A stretch of DNA of 64,000 nucleotides from JAFLCL01 sp039809495 (GTDB lineage: Bacteria > Myxococcota_A > Polyangia > Polyangiales > Sandaracinaceae), in contig JBDHVC010000010.1 of NCBI GenBank assembly GCA_039809495.1, positions 40,936-104,935 on the forward strand, given 5' to 3'. The notes under the pieces are model-generated. The model was not told the origin of the DNA. It ran no database searches and saw only the letters and a list, made by a program, of their open reading frames with translations. Shown piece after piece: positions 40,868-50,966 of the stretch. The stretch's first letter is position 1. Every line of letters begins with the position of its first letter. Position numbers and translations under genes: made by a program.

Positions 40868-41677
40868 ATGTCGTTCCGCATCGAGGTCGCGCGCCGCTCC
40901 ATCCACGTCCACGAGGAGGGGGCCTCCTCGGATCCCGTCCTGCTCATCCACTCGAGCGGGCTCGGCGCGCGGCAGTGGCGGCGCGTCGCGGAGGTGCTCG
41001 GTGCGCGCCATCGCCTCTTGCTCCCGGATCTCATCGGCTACGGCGAGAGCAGCCCGGTCACGCTCGGCGAGCGGATCCACTTCGTGATGGATCTGCTCGC
41101 GCTCGAGCGCCTCGTCGATCGCGTCGCGTCGCCGCTCCACGTCGTCGGGCACTCGTACGGGGGCTTCCTCGCGCTGCTCCTCACGCTCCATCGCCCCGAT
41201 CGGGTGCGCTCGCTCTCGGTGTACGAGCCGGTCGCATTCGGGGTGCTCCGCTCCGAGCACGATCAGGCGGCGCTCGCGACGCTCCCCTCGACGCGCGTCC
41301 CTTGGCCGAGCACGCCGACCGACGTCGAGGCCTGGCTCGAGGGCTTCATCGGCTACTGGAACGGGGAGGGGGCCTGGCACACGCTCGCGGAGTCCATGCG
41401 GGAGAGCTTCCGCGCGAGCGCGCCGAAGGTGATCGGCGAGGTGCTCACGCTCGGGGCCGATCCGACGCCGCTCGAGGCGTACACGTCGATCGCGGCGCCG
41501 ACCCTCCTCTTGAGCGGCGTCGAGCCCCCCATCGCACCCGATCACGTGCTCGCGCTGCTCGAGCGCACGATCGCGAAGAGCGCGCGTAAGCGGATCCAGG
41601 GCGCCGGGCACATGGGGCCCATCACGCACGCCGGCGAGGTCGCGGAGGCGCTCCTTCGGCACGTCGAGGCGAGCTGA
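40868..41677 (+). CDS. Alpha/beta-fold hydrolase
   Basis: This 269-aa cytoplasmic hydrolase has the oxyanion region LLIHSSGLGARQWRRV, the nucleophile elbow VGHSYGGFLALLL (Ser), an acid in LLSGVEPPIAPDH (Asp), and the catalytic His in IQGAGHMGPITH. The cap is small. Similar proteins include esterases, haloperoxidase-like enzymes and C-C hydrolases, and the substrate is not determinable. It follows the HAD gene by 29 nt on the same strand. There is no signal peptide. Confidence 0.88.
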   Translation: MSFRIEVARRSIHVHEEGASSDPVLLIHSSGLGARQWRRVAEVLGARHRLLLPDLIGYGESSPVTLGERIHFVMDLLALERLVDRVASPLHVVGHSYGGFLALLLTLHRPDRVRSLSVYEPVAFGVLRSEHDQAALATLPSTRVPWPSTPTDVEAWLEGFIGYWNGEGAWHTLAESMRESFRASAPKVIGEVLTLGADPTPLEAYTSIAAPTLLLSGVEPPIAPDHVLALLERTIAKSARKRIQGAGHMGPITHAGEVAEALLRHVEAS

Positions 41678-41722
41678 CGGCGCGCTCCGCTCGAGCGGGC
41701 GAATTCGTGTCGTCGGCCGTCC

Positions 41723-42910
41723 TTAGTCTCCGAGGAAGATCGTCTCGATGTACCAGTCGACGATGCGCTGACCGAAGAAGAGGAATTCGAGGGCCGCGAG
41801 CGCGAGGAAGGGCCCGAAGCGGATGTGGGGCGCGTCGGGCGCGCCCACGTCCGGCCGGTACTCGAGCTCGAGCGAGATCCCGGGTGCGTCGCCCGCCGCG
41901 CTCGCCCGCGCGACGACCTTGCCAGGGAGATCGACCTCGAGCTCCGCGACGAGCGGCCCCTCGCCCGACGCCTCGACGCGATCGACGTCGTCCTCGTCGC
42001 GCGGCGGGGCGCCCGATCCCGCCCTGGCCGGGCGCTCCGCCGCTCGGCTCGGCTCGAGTGAGGCGGGCTCCTCCGCGTCGTCGGGCGCTCGGGGCGACGC
42101 CACGCTCGCGGTCTCGGCGCGCGGGGCGGGCTCGCCGCGCCGCGCGGTCCACGCGAGCTGGAGGAAGTACGCGAGCGTGCCCTGAAGGCTCGCCGCCGCG
42201 ATGACGAAGAGCACGCCCTGCCAGCCGAGGAAGGCGCCGATGCACATGAGGAGCTTCGCGTCCCCTTCGCCCATCCCCCGCTGTCCGCTCACGCGCTCCC
42301 ACGCCCAGACGGGCACGAGCATCGAGAAGAGGTAGGCCGCGCCGGCGCCGATCGCCATCGACGCGACGTCGACGTCCTCGCGGAGGGTGACGCTCGCGAG
42401 CCCGAGCGCCGCGCCGCCGAGGGAGACCTCGTCGGGGATCTGCATGTGCTCGAGATCGACGAACGTCGCGATCACGAGCCCGCCGACGAAGGCGAAGTAG
42501 ACGAGGGCCTCGAGCGAGGCCTCGAGGAGCGATCGATCACCGGGGGAGCCGAGGACGAAGCGCTCCGCGACGGCGAGCGCGAGGAGCGCCGAGAGCACCT
42601 CGACGACGAGGTAGCGCGGCGTGAGCTTGGCGCCGCAGCACGCGGCGCGACCCCGTTGCAAGACGTAGGCGAGGATCGGGACGTTGCGCCAGCCGGGGAT
42701 GGCCGCGCCGCAGGAGGGGCAGTGGCTCGGCGGGCTCACCACCGACATGTCGCGAGGCCAGCGATGGATCGCCACGTTGAAGAAGCTCCCCCAGAGAGCG
42801 CCCCAGACGAACCAGGCGAGCCGCAGCGACCAAGGGGGGAGATCTTCGACCAGCACTGGGCCTCGATGGTAGTAGATCGACCCGACGACGCACGAGGATG
42901 CGCGCGTCAT
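41723..42910 (-). CDS. Prepilin peptidase (type IV prepilin leader peptidase) with a large insert
   Basis: These membrane aspartic proteases cleave and N-methylate type IV prepilins. The 395-aa protein has the N-terminal methylase motif region (GSFFNVAIHRWPRD, CPSCGAAIPGWRNVPIL), the two catalytic aspartates in FVDLEHMQIPDEVS and GMGEGDAKLL, and about eight membrane helices. Between the last two helices lies a ~130-residue hydrophilic Ala/Glu/Pro-rich insert (around RAPDDAEEPASLEPS) not usual for the family. The second zinc Cys pair is altered (AACCGAKL). The ATG at 42910 is a loose choice; GTG at 42856 would remove 18 residues. Confidence 0.85.
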   Translation of the reverse strand: MTRASSCVVGSIYYHRGPVLVEDLPPWSLRLAWFVWGALWGSFFNVAIHRWPRDMSVVSPPSHCPSCGAAIPGWRNVPILAYVLQRGRAACCGAKLTPRYLVVEVLSALLALAVAERFVLGSPGDRSLLEASLEALVYFAFVGGLVIATFVDLEHMQIPDEVSLGGAALGLASVTLREDVDVASMAIGAGAAYLFSMLVPVWAWERVSGQRGMGEGDAKLLMCIGAFLGWQGVLFVIAAASLQGTLAYFLQLAWTARRGEPAPRAETASVASPRAPDDAEEPASLEPSRAAERPARAGSGAPPRDEDDVDRVEASGEGPLVAELEVDLPGKVVARASAAGDAPGISLELEYRPDVGAPDAPHIRFGPFLALAALEFLFFGQRIVDWYIETIFLGD

Positions 42911-42938
42911 TCCCTCCGACGAGCGAGCCGAGGTCCTT

Positions 42939-43682
42939 GTGAGCGATGTGAGCGATTCGAGCCAGCCCAAGAGCGAGACGATCGACCCCACCGAGCCGAG
43001 GAGCGGGGCGGAGCGGCCCTCGATCGGGCGGGAGCCTCCGCGGGCGCTCGCGCGCTCGAGCACCTCGGGCGCCGTGGTCTACGCCGCGGCCGCCGGCGCC
43101 CTCTCCGCCGTTCCCGTGCCGCTCGTCGACGGATTCCTCGGCAGCATGGCGCGCGGCTCCGCGATGCGGCGCGTGGCCTCACGCCGCGGGGTTCATCTCT
43201 CGCGCCAGGCGCGCAAGACGCTGAGCCAGGTGAGCCTCTCGCGTCCCACGGGGCGCGGCCCCGGACGCTTCATCCGCGCGGCGCTCTCTCGCGCGCTCGC
43301 CCCGATCCGTATCGCCTCGCGGCTCGAGGAGGCCGCCGCGACGTTCCTCGCGGCGCTCGTCTTCGACCACTACCTCGCGACGTCCTCTCGGCGGCTCGGC
43401 TCCCCGGTGGGCGGCGCCGAGGCGCTCCAGGTCCGCGCGGCGATGGAGCAGGCGTTCGTCGACGGCGGCCTCGAGGCCCTGCGCGCCATCCCGATGGGCG
43501 CGCTCGAGGTGCTCTACCACGCCGGCCGCGACAGCCTGCGCCCGGACCTCGAGGATCGGGGGCTCGTCGAGCGCTTCATCGACAACGTCCTCGATGGCGC
43601 CGCCGACGCGCCGAGCGACGTCTTCGAGCGCGTCTGCTACCTCTTCGACGCGGCGATGCTCCAGCGGGGCGAGGCCGGATGA
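42939..43682 (+). CDS. Protein of unknown function with a hydrophobic segment
   Basis: This 247-aa protein begins with ~40 polar residues, then a hydrophobic stretch (GAVVYAAAAGALSAVPVPLVDGFLG) and further amphipathic helices. The PVPLVD turn within a helical membrane-associated region recalls DUF697-type proteins, but I cannot confirm this. The start codon is GTG at 42939, preceded by GAGG. The nine bases GTGAGCGAT are duplicated in tandem, so a second GTG lies nine bases downstream. Its stop overlaps the proB start (ATGA), so the two are probably co-translated. Confidence 0.75.
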   Translation: MSDVSDSSQPKSETIDPTEPRSGAERPSIGREPPRALARSSTSGAVVYAAAAGALSAVPVPLVDGFLGSMARGSAMRRVASRRGVHLSRQARKTLSQVSLSRPTGRGPGRFIRAALSRALAPIRIASRLEEAAATFLAALVFDHYLATSSRRLGSPVGGAEALQVRAAMEQAFVDGGLEALRAIPMGALEVLYHAGRDSLRPDLEDRGLVERFIDNVLDGAADAPSDVFERVCYLFDAAMLQRGEAG

Positions 43683-44770
43683 GCGATCAGGCCCGCGGCG
43701 CCCCCGACGGTCGCCGGATCGTCGTGAAGATCGGCTCCCGCTCCCTCGTCGCGGCGGCCGACCGGTTTCGCGCGATCGCGGCTCAGATCGCCGCGCTCCG
43801 GTCCGAGAAGCGGGCCCTGGTCGTCGTCTCCTCGGGCGCGATCGCGCTCGGTCGCCAGCAGCTCGGCTTCGCGTCGCGACCGCGCGACATGGCGCAGCTC
43901 CAGGCCTGCGCCGCCGTCGGCCAGGCGCTCCTCATGCGCGCGTGGGAGCAGGCGTTCGCGCCGCACGCGGCGCCGGTCGCGCAGCTCCTCTTGACGCACG
44001 CGGACCTCGCCGATCGCGAGCGCTACCTCAACGCCCGCGGCGCGCTCGACGCGCTCCTCGAGCTCGGCGCGATCCCGATCATCAACGAGAACGACACGGT
44101 CTCGGTCGAGGAGATCCAGTTCGGCGACAACGATCAGCTCGCGGCGATGGTCGCGACGCTGAGCGGCGCGGATCTCCTCGTCTTGCTCACCGACGTCGAG
44201 GGGCTGCTCGACGCGAGCGGCGCGCGCGTCTCGGTGGTCGACGATCTCGGAGCGGCGCTCGCGCTCGTCGGCGCGAGCCGCACCGATCTCGGCACGGGCG
44301 GGATGGGCAGCAAGCTCGAGGCGGCGCGCAAGGCCACGCTGCGCGGGATCCCGTCGATCATCGCCGACGCGCGCGATCCGCGGGTGCTCGAGCGCATCGT
44401 GCGCGGCGAGGACGTCGGCACGTTGGTCATGCCGAGCGGCGCGAAGCTCGCCTCGCGCAAGCACTGGATCGCCTACACCCTGCGGCCGCGCGGCACGCTC
44501 TTCGTCGACGAGGGGGCGAAGAAGGCGCTGCTCGGCGGCGGGAGGAGCCTGCTCCCGGCGGGCGTGATCGGCGTGCGCGGCGACTTCTCCCCTGGCGACT
44601 CGGTCGTCATCGCGGACGCGACGGGGCGCGAGCTGGCGCGCGGGCTCGTCCGCTACGGGACGCGGGACGCCGCGCGGCTCGCGGGCGTCGCGACGAAGGA
44701 CATCGCCTCCGTGCTCGGCTTCCACGGCACGGACGAGCTCGTGCATCGCGACGACCTCGTCCTCGTGTGA
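43679..44770 (+). CDS. proB: Glutamate 5-kinase
   Basis: ProB phosphorylates glutamate to gamma-glutamyl phosphate in the first step of proline synthesis and is normally feedback-inhibited by proline. The 363-aa protein has the amino-acid kinase fold (RRIVVKIGSRSLVA, VVSSGAIALGRQQLG, NENDTVSVEEIQFGDNDQLA, GTGGMGSKLEAARKA). The C-terminal PUA domain starts near GTLFVDEGAKKALLGGG. The length is standard. It overlaps the upstream gene by four bases. proA is not in the window. Confidence 0.96.
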   Translation: MSDQARGAPDGRRIVVKIGSRSLVAAADRFRAIAAQIAALRSEKRALVVVSSGAIALGRQQLGFASRPRDMAQLQACAAVGQALLMRAWEQAFAPHAAPVAQLLLTHADLADRERYLNARGALDALLELGAIPIINENDTVSVEEIQFGDNDQLAAMVATLSGADLLVLLTDVEGLLDASGARVSVVDDLGAALALVGASRTDLGTGGMGSKLEAARKATLRGIPSIIADARDPRVLERIVRGEDVGTLVMPSGAKLASRKHWIAYTLRPRGTLFVDEGAKKALLGGGRSLLPAGVIGVRGDFSPGDSVVIADATGRELARGLVRYGTRDAARLAGVATKDIASVLGFHGTDELVHRDDLVLV

Positions 44771-44780
44771 TGGCGCGCTC

Positions 44781-44800
44781 GACGCGACGAGGGGCGCGTC
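44781..44800. terminator. Convergent hairpin between proB and the HEAT gene
   Basis: GACGCG and CGCGTC form a perfect 6-bp stem around ACGAGGGG, in the 28-bp gap between the two stop codons. It can act on both strands. Confidence 0.4.
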
Positions 44801-45866
44801 AGCGCTCGCCCTCGCACGCGCGCGCGAGGCCGCCGAGCACGTCGTCGCGCGCGAGCAGCGCGGCGAAGGCGCGATCGGCCTCCGCGCTCACGCCGGAGAG
44901 GCGGGCGAGCGTCCGCACGATCGCGGCGTGCTCGGCGCCGCGGGGGCGCTCGAGGAGCTTCACGACGTCGCGTCCATACTCGGCGAGCCGCAGCTCGCCG
45001 ATGATCTCCACGCAGAAGGTGCGCGCGTCGCCTCTTCGCGCGTCGAAGACCGCCCGCAGGCGCTCCCGGCCGCGCGGATCGCCGACGCGGATGAGGGCGG
45101 CCGCGGCGGCGGCCTTGACGAGGAGCGGCTTGAGGAGCGCGCTCGCGATCCGATCGAGCGCGTCGGCGGCCTCGGAGGCCCGCAGATCGCCGAGCGCCGA
45201 CATGGCCTCAAAGCCACGCGGCCCCGCGATCAGCGAGACGAGCCGGGGCGTGGCGCGCCGATCGCCGAGCTGTCCGAGCGCGATCGCCGCCTCGTCGGCG
45301 ACGCGCGGATCGGGATCGCGCAAGGCGCGGGCGATGCGCGTGCACGCGTCGGCGCTCGGACCGAGGGTCGAGAGCGACTCGATCGCGCTCACGCGCACGA
45401 GCGGATCGGGATCGCCCAAGGCGACCGAGATCGCGGCCCGCGCGTCCTCGCCCGCGACCGCCGCGTACGCCGCGAGCGCCTGGAAGCGGACGTCGGGGCG
45501 CTCGTCGCGTAGCGCCCGCGCGAGCGCCTCGCGCGCCTCGTCCCCGCCGATCTCGCCCGCCGCCATCACGGCCGCCTCGCGCACGGAGCCCTCGGCGTCC
45601 GAGAAGCGCGCGAGGACGATCGGGAGCGCGCGGGGATCGGCGAGCCGCCCGATCGAGACGAGCGCCAAGACGCGCACGCGCTCGTTCTCGTCGTCCGCGA
45701 GCTGGACGAGCCCCAGGACGGCGCGCTCGCGCCGCGTCTCGTCTGAGGCGTCGCTCGGAGAGCCGAGGCGCGCCGCGGCGAGCGCGCGCATCTTCGCGTC
45801 CTTCGCGTGGACGTCGCGGAGCGCGGCCTCGTAGGTCGGCGGGAGCGGCGTGAAGAAGAGCGACAC
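44799..45866 (-). CDS. HEAT-repeat protein
   Basis: This 355-aa soluble protein is built of about ten HEAT-like helical repeats of 30-35 residues, each with the Asp-Pro/Val-Arg turn typical of the PBS-lyase HEAT subgroup (ALRDERPDVRFQALAAYAAV, ALGDPDPLVRVSAIESLSTL, ALRDPDPRVADEAAIALGQL). Such scaffolds bind proteins or, in some families, assemble phycobilin-like chromophores; no lyase is implied here. It starts 3 nt after the metG stop, so it is almost certainly in an operon with metG. Confidence 0.85.
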   Translation of the reverse strand: MSLFFTPLPPTYEAALRDVHAKDAKMRALAAARLGSPSDASDETRRERAVLGLVQLADDENERVRVLALVSIGRLADPRALPIVLARFSDAEGSVREAAVMAAGEIGGDEAREALARALRDERPDVRFQALAAYAAVAGEDARAAISVALGDPDPLVRVSAIESLSTLGPSADACTRIARALRDPDPRVADEAAIALGQLGDRRATPRLVSLIAGPRGFEAMSALGDLRASEAADALDRIASALLKPLLVKAAAAAALIRVGDPRGRERLRAVFDARRGDARTFCVEIIGELRLAEYGRDVVKLLERPRGAEHAAIVRTLARLSGVSAEADRAFAALLARDDVLGGLARACEGER

Positions 45867-45869
45867 CGA

Positions 45870-47966
45870 TCAGCTCACGCGAACGCCGGGCGCGATGTCC
45901 TTGTCGGGCGAGAGCACGCTCAACCCGCTCGGATCCTTCACGGCGAGCACCATCCCGTGCGACGTCTTGCCGAAGCGCGAGAACGTGCGCGGCGCGAGGT
46001 TCGCCACGACGACGATGCGTCGACCGAGGAGCGCCTCGGGCGCGTAGTGCTCGGCGATGCCCGCGAGGATGGTGCGCGGCGCCGGCTCGCCGATCTCGAC
46101 CTGGAGCTCGAGCAGCTTGTCCGAGCCGTCGACCGGCTTCGCGTCGCGGACGAGGCCGAGGCGCATGTCGACCAGGCCGAGCTGATCGATCGTGACGAGG
46201 CCCGCGCCGCTCTCGCCGCCGCTCGGCGACGCCGCGCTCGGCGCGCTCTTGGGCGCCGCGCTCGCCGCGCCGCCTGCCTTCTTCGCGTCCTTCTTCGGCT
46301 CCTTCTTGGCGTCCTGCTTCGTGTCCTTCTTCGCGAGCGCCTCGGGCATCGGCGCGTCGAGGCGCAGGTAGAACCCGCGCTGCTGGTCCTCGTCGAGCCG
46401 GGGAAAGAGCGGCGCGCCCGGCCTCGTCTGGGTGCCGGGGACGAGCCCGCCCCACGCGCTCGGCCAACGATCGAGCCCCTCGGTCGGCGCGACCGGCGGC
46501 AGGCCGAGCTGCGCGCGGAGCTCGTCGCTCTTCTCCGGCATCACCGGCCAGAGCAGGAGCGAGAGGAAGCGGAGCGCCTCGAGCACCGTGTACGCGACGA
46601 CCTCGAGCCGATCGCGCTCGCCCTTCTTCGCGAGCGCCCAGGGCTCGGTCTGGTCGACGTACTTGTTCGTGGCGCCGACCAGCTCCCAGATCGCCTCGAG
46701 CGCGCGGTGCGGCGCGATGTCCGCGAAGTGCTTGGCGGCGTTCGTCGACGCGCGAAGCGCGGTCTCGATCACGCTCTGCTCGAGCGGGCCCAGGCGCTCG
46801 GGCGCGACGGAGGGCACGCGTCCGTCGAGCGAGGCCTTCACGATGCTCGAGACCATGCGGTTCAAGAGGTTCCCGAGGCCGTTCCCGAGATCGCCGTGGT
46901 AGCGGGCGAGCAGGCTCGCGTGGCTGAAGTCCGAGTCCGAGCCGAGCGCGACGTCGCGCATGAGGTAGTAGCGCAGGGCGTCCTTGCCGATCGCCTCGGC
47001 GATGGGCAGCGGCGGCAGGAAGTTCCCCGCGCTCTTGCTCATCTTCGCGCCGTTCACGGTCATCCAGCCGTGGGCGAAGACCTGGCTCGGGGGCGGGAGC
47101 CCGGCGCTCATGAGGAACGCCGGCCAGTAGACCGCGTGGAAGCGGAGGATCTCCTTCCCGATGAGGTGGAGCGCCTCGCCGTTGGGCTCCCAGAACCGCT
47201 CGTAGAGCCTGGGCGGCGCGCTCGCGGGCGCCCCGCCGAGCCCCGCAGAGCCCGGGCCGCCGAGCGCGCTCAGGTAGTTGGTGAGGGCGTCGAACCAGAC
47301 GTAGACGACGTGGTCCGGCGCGCCGGGCACGGGCAGGCCCCAACGAAACGTCGTCCGCGAGATGGAGAGATCCTCGAGGCCCGCCTTCACGAACGATCTT
47401 ACCTCGTTGAAGCGCCCCTCCGGGCGGACGAAGTCGGGGTGCGCCTCGTAGAACGCGAGCAGGGGCTCCGTGTACTTCGAGAGGCGGAAGAAGTAGCTCG
47501 GCTCCTTCACCCACTCGACGCTCGCGCCCGTCTCCTTGACCTTGCCGTCCTCGATGTCCTTCTCCGTGAAGAACGCCTCGTCGGTGACGGAGTACCAGCC
47601 CTCGTAGTGGCCGAGATAGATGTCGCCGCGCGCCTCGCAGCGCCGCCAGAGCTCGTCGACGACGAGCTCGTGCCGTCGCTCCGTCGTGCGGATGAGATCG
47701 TCGGGCTCGCAGCCGAGGCCGCTCCACGCCTCCCGAAAGCTCGGGATGAGCCGATCGACGAAGGCCTTGGGATCGAGCCCGGCCTCCTTCGCCTTGCGCT
47801 CGATCTTCTGCCCGTGCTCGTCCGTCCCGGTGAGAAAGCGCGTGGGCCGCCCACGCATGCGATGGAAACGCGAGAGGAGATCGGCCGCGATCGTCGTGTA
47901 GGCGTGGCCGATGTGCGGCTCGCCATTCACGTAGTAGGCGGGGGTCATGATGTTGAAGGGCCGCAT
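45870..47966 (-). CDS. metG: Methionine-tRNA ligase with C-terminal tRNA-binding domain
   Basis: MetG charges tRNA-Met. The 698-aa protein has the HIGH-type motif (YYVNGEPHIGHAYT), the connective-peptide domain without zinc cysteines (EGWYSVTDEAFF), and the KMSKS motif (NGAKMSKSAGNFLPPL). The C-terminal ~110 residues are a Trbp111/EMAPII-like oligonucleotide-binding domain (LVDMRLGLVRDAKPVDGSDK). They are joined by a Lys/Ala-rich histone-H1-like linker (KDTKQDAKKEPKKDAKKAGG). Length and motifs indicate an intact dimeric-type enzyme. It is divergent from glyA. Confidence 0.97.
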   Translation of the reverse strand: MRPFNIMTPAYYVNGEPHIGHAYTTIAADLLSRFHRMRGRPTRFLTGTDEHGQKIERKAKEAGLDPKAFVDRLIPSFREAWSGLGCEPDDLIRTTERRHELVVDELWRRCEARGDIYLGHYEGWYSVTDEAFFTEKDIEDGKVKETGASVEWVKEPSYFFRLSKYTEPLLAFYEAHPDFVRPEGRFNEVRSFVKAGLEDLSISRTTFRWGLPVPGAPDHVVYVWFDALTNYLSALGGPGSAGLGGAPASAPPRLYERFWEPNGEALHLIGKEILRFHAVYWPAFLMSAGLPPPSQVFAHGWMTVNGAKMSKSAGNFLPPLPIAEAIGKDALRYYLMRDVALGSDSDFSHASLLARYHGDLGNGLGNLLNRMVSSIVKASLDGRVPSVAPERLGPLEQSVIETALRASTNAAKHFADIAPHRALEAIWELVGATNKYVDQTEPWALAKKGERDRLEVVAYTVLEALRFLSLLLWPVMPEKSDELRAQLGLPPVAPTEGLDRWPSAWGGLVPGTQTRPGAPLFPRLDEDQQRGFYLRLDAPMPEALAKKDTKQDAKKEPKKDAKKAGGAASAAPKSAPSAASPSGGESGAGLVTIDQLGLVDMRLGLVRDAKPVDGSDKLLELQVEIGEPAPRTILAGIAEHYAPEALLGRRIVVVANLAPRTFSRFGKTSHGMVLAVKDPSGLSVLSPDKDIAPGVRVS

Positions 47967-48064
47967 GGTGCGCGGAGGTTAGACCGCGCGCGTGGCGCGT
48001 GCTCGTCCCTTCCCGGCGCCGCGGTTTCCGGTATACCGAGCGGGCGAAGAGGAGCGCCCACGAC

Positions 48065-49321
<1,257 letters not shown>

Positions 49322-49338
49322 CGGCGCGCGGGCACGGA

Positions 49339-49830
49339 TCACGGGCTGGCGTCGGGATCGTCCGCGGGCGTGAACGCGTCGGGCGTGGGCGTGAAAGCGT
49401 CGGGCGTGGGCGAGAACGCGTCGGGCGTGGGCGAGAACGCGTCGGGCGTGGGCGTGAACGCGTCGGGCGCGGGCGAGAACGCGTCGGGCGTGGGCGAGAA
49501 CGCGTCGGGCGTGAAGGCGTCCGTCCCGGGCGGGGCGTACGCGTCGATGGGCTCGACGAAGGCGTCGGTCCCTTCGGCGAAGGCGTCGGTCGCGGGGCCC
49601 GCGTCCATCGGGCGCGTCGGGACGGTGCCGATCCCATAGCCGGTGCGATCCGTCGTGCAGATCCCGCCGTTGCAGAGCAGGCCCGGTCCGCACTCGACCG
49701 TTCGGGTGCAGCGGGCTCCGTCAGCGAGCCTCGTCGGCTCGGCGCAGCCGAGGAGCGCGAGCCCCATCGCGACGGGCATCGCGGCGAGGAGCGCTGTTCG
49801 GGGGCGGCGTGGGCGCGTGTCCGGCAGCAT
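49339..49830 (-). CDS. Lipoprotein with a tandem heptapeptide repeat tail
   Basis: This 163-aa protein has a signal peptide and lipobox (MGLALLGC) and a small domain with four cysteines (ARCTRTVECGPGLLCNGGIC, probably disulfide-bonded). A low-complexity C-terminal half is built of PDAFSPT-like heptads, encoded by a 21-bp tandem repeat. The tail is probably extended and surface-exposed. No function can be given. It is convergent with glyA, with 17 bp between stop codons. Confidence 0.75.
   Translation of the reverse strand: MLPDTRPRRPRTALLAAMPVAMGLALLGCAEPTRLADGARCTRTVECGPGLLCNGGICTTDRTGYGIGTVPTRPMDAGPATDAFAEGTDAFVEPIDAYAPPGTDAFTPDAFSPTPDAFSPAPDAFTPTPDAFSPTPDAFSPTPDAFTPTPDAFTPADDPDASP
49372..49512. 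repeat. 21-bp tandem repeat (6.7 copies) inside the lipoprotein gene
   Basis: The unit reads GAACGCGTCGGGCGTGGGCG plus one base, and copies differ by one to three substitutions. Because 21 is a multiple of three, copy-number change keeps the reading frame. It is not a CRISPR array: there are no spacers. Confidence 0.9.
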
Positions 49831-49919
49831 CGCTCGAGGCTAAACCAAAAACGAACCTCCACCCAAGGATGGTCGGAGGGTGGACGTCCGAGCAGGGTCG
49901 GCGCACAAGGTGCTTGGCG

Positions 49920-49949
49920 TTGACACTCTCGAAATCGGGCTGTTAGCCT
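49920..49949 (+). promoter_or_regulatory. Promoter of the coiled-coil membrane protein gene
   Basis: A consensus -35 TTGACA (49920-49925) is followed by TAGCCT (49944-49949) with an 18-nt spacer. This is the best -35 in the window, and the transcript leader would be about 50 nt. Confidence 0.6.
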
Positions 49950-50007
49950 TACGCCGGTTCGGGAGCTGCCTGCTTTATGGCCGCAACCCGAGTGGAGTCG
50001 AGTCACG

Positions 50008-50814
50008 ATGGCTGCAGAGCAAAAAGAATCGTCCGTCCTCTTCAACCTCCGCGAGCTCATGAACCTCGAGGAGGATCGCGTCAAAGAGGAGGCGGACAAG
50101 AAGCGTAAGGCCGAGGAGGACGCGCGCGCCGCGAAGCAGGCCGCCGAGCGAGCGCAGCGCGACGCCGAAGAGGCGCGACTTCGTGCCGAGGACGAGGCTC
50201 GCAAGGCCGAGGAGAAGCGCCTGCGTGACGACGAGGCCGCGCGCGTCGCCGCGAAGGAAGCCGAGGCGCTCCGCGTCCGGCTCGAGGCGGAGGCGAAGGC
50301 TCGCGCGGCGGAGCAGGAGCGCATCCTCGCGCACGAGCAGGAGGTCAAGCGCATCGAGGCGACTCGACGCAAGGGCATCCACCCTGGCGTCTTCGTCGGC
50401 GCGGCGGTGGTCCTCCTCAGCGGCGTCGCGGGGGTCTACTTCGGCGTGGTCAAGCCGAGGCAGGAGGCCGCGGAGCACGCCGCGCTGCTCGAGCGGCAGG
50501 CGCGCGAGCGCCAGGAGGCGGAGGCGGCCGCGGAGGCCGAGCGCGTCCGCGCCGAGACCGCCGCCCAGCAGGCGCAGCTGCAGGCGCAGATCGACGCGCT
50601 CGAGCGTCGCGCGACCGAGCTCGCCGCGTCGGGCGACGCCGCTGGCGCGGCGGAGGCGCGCGCGCAGATCCAGCAGACGCGTGAGCGCGGGGCGGCGCGC
50701 GGTGGTGGTCGGGCTCGCCCGACTGGAGGCGGGCAGAGCGGCGCAGGATCGAGCAGTGGTGGCGGTCGCGGCGGTCGCGACGACGATCCGTTGGGCGGCC
50801 TGGACGGGCTCTGA
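50008..50814 (+). CDS. Coiled-coil protein with a single membrane helix
   Basis: This 268-aa protein has an N-terminal ~110 residues of highly charged coiled coil (EEDRVKEEADKKRKAEEDAR; alternating Arg/Glu/Ala heptads). One membrane helix follows around residues 128-148 (GVFVGAAVVLLSGVAGVYFG). A second Gln/Glu/Ala coiled coil and a Gly/Arg/Ser-rich tail ending GLDGL complete it. It resembles TolA-like or cytoskeleton-anchor proteins only in composition. It has a strong promoter of its own and is followed by a copy of the dispersed repeat. I do not recognise a named family. Confidence 0.8.
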   Translation: MAAEQKESSVLFNLRELMNLEEDRVKEEADKKRKAEEDARAAKQAAERAQRDAEEARLRAEDEARKAEEKRLRDDEAARVAAKEAEALRVRLEAEAKARAAEQERILAHEQEVKRIEATRRKGIHPGVFVGAAVVLLSGVAGVYFGVVKPRQEAAEHAALLERQARERQEAEAAAEAERVRAETAAQQAQLQAQIDALERRATELAASGDAAGAAEARAQIQQTRERGAARGGGRARPTGGGQSGAGSSSGGGRGGRDDDPLGGLDGL

Positions 50815-50876
50815 CAGCGCGCCTTGCTCGACGTGATCCGCCCCGCGCGGGCTCGCTGGCTCGGCGGGAGGGAGGC
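50812..50876 (+). repeat. Stop-codon-anchored dispersed repeat, copy B
   Basis: The element starts on the TGA of the coiled-coil gene and reads TGACAGCGCGCCTTGCTCG ... GCTCGCTGGCTCGGCGGGAG. It is about 90% identical to copy C (reverse strand, 38608-38672) and shares both ends with copy A (114-177). Confidence 0.7.
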
Positions 50877-50966
50877 TCACGATCCAGCCCACGCGAGCGC
50901 TCATCCGGCCACCGGGTGGGCGCTCCGTCGTCTTGCGGCTCGGCGTGCGGCTCGCACAATCGCGCG

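Noticed and set aside
49372..49512. Regular repeats that could suggest a CRISPR array
   Set aside because: Units are contiguous with no spacers, are a multiple of three, and encode heptads within a lipoprotein. No cas gene is present.
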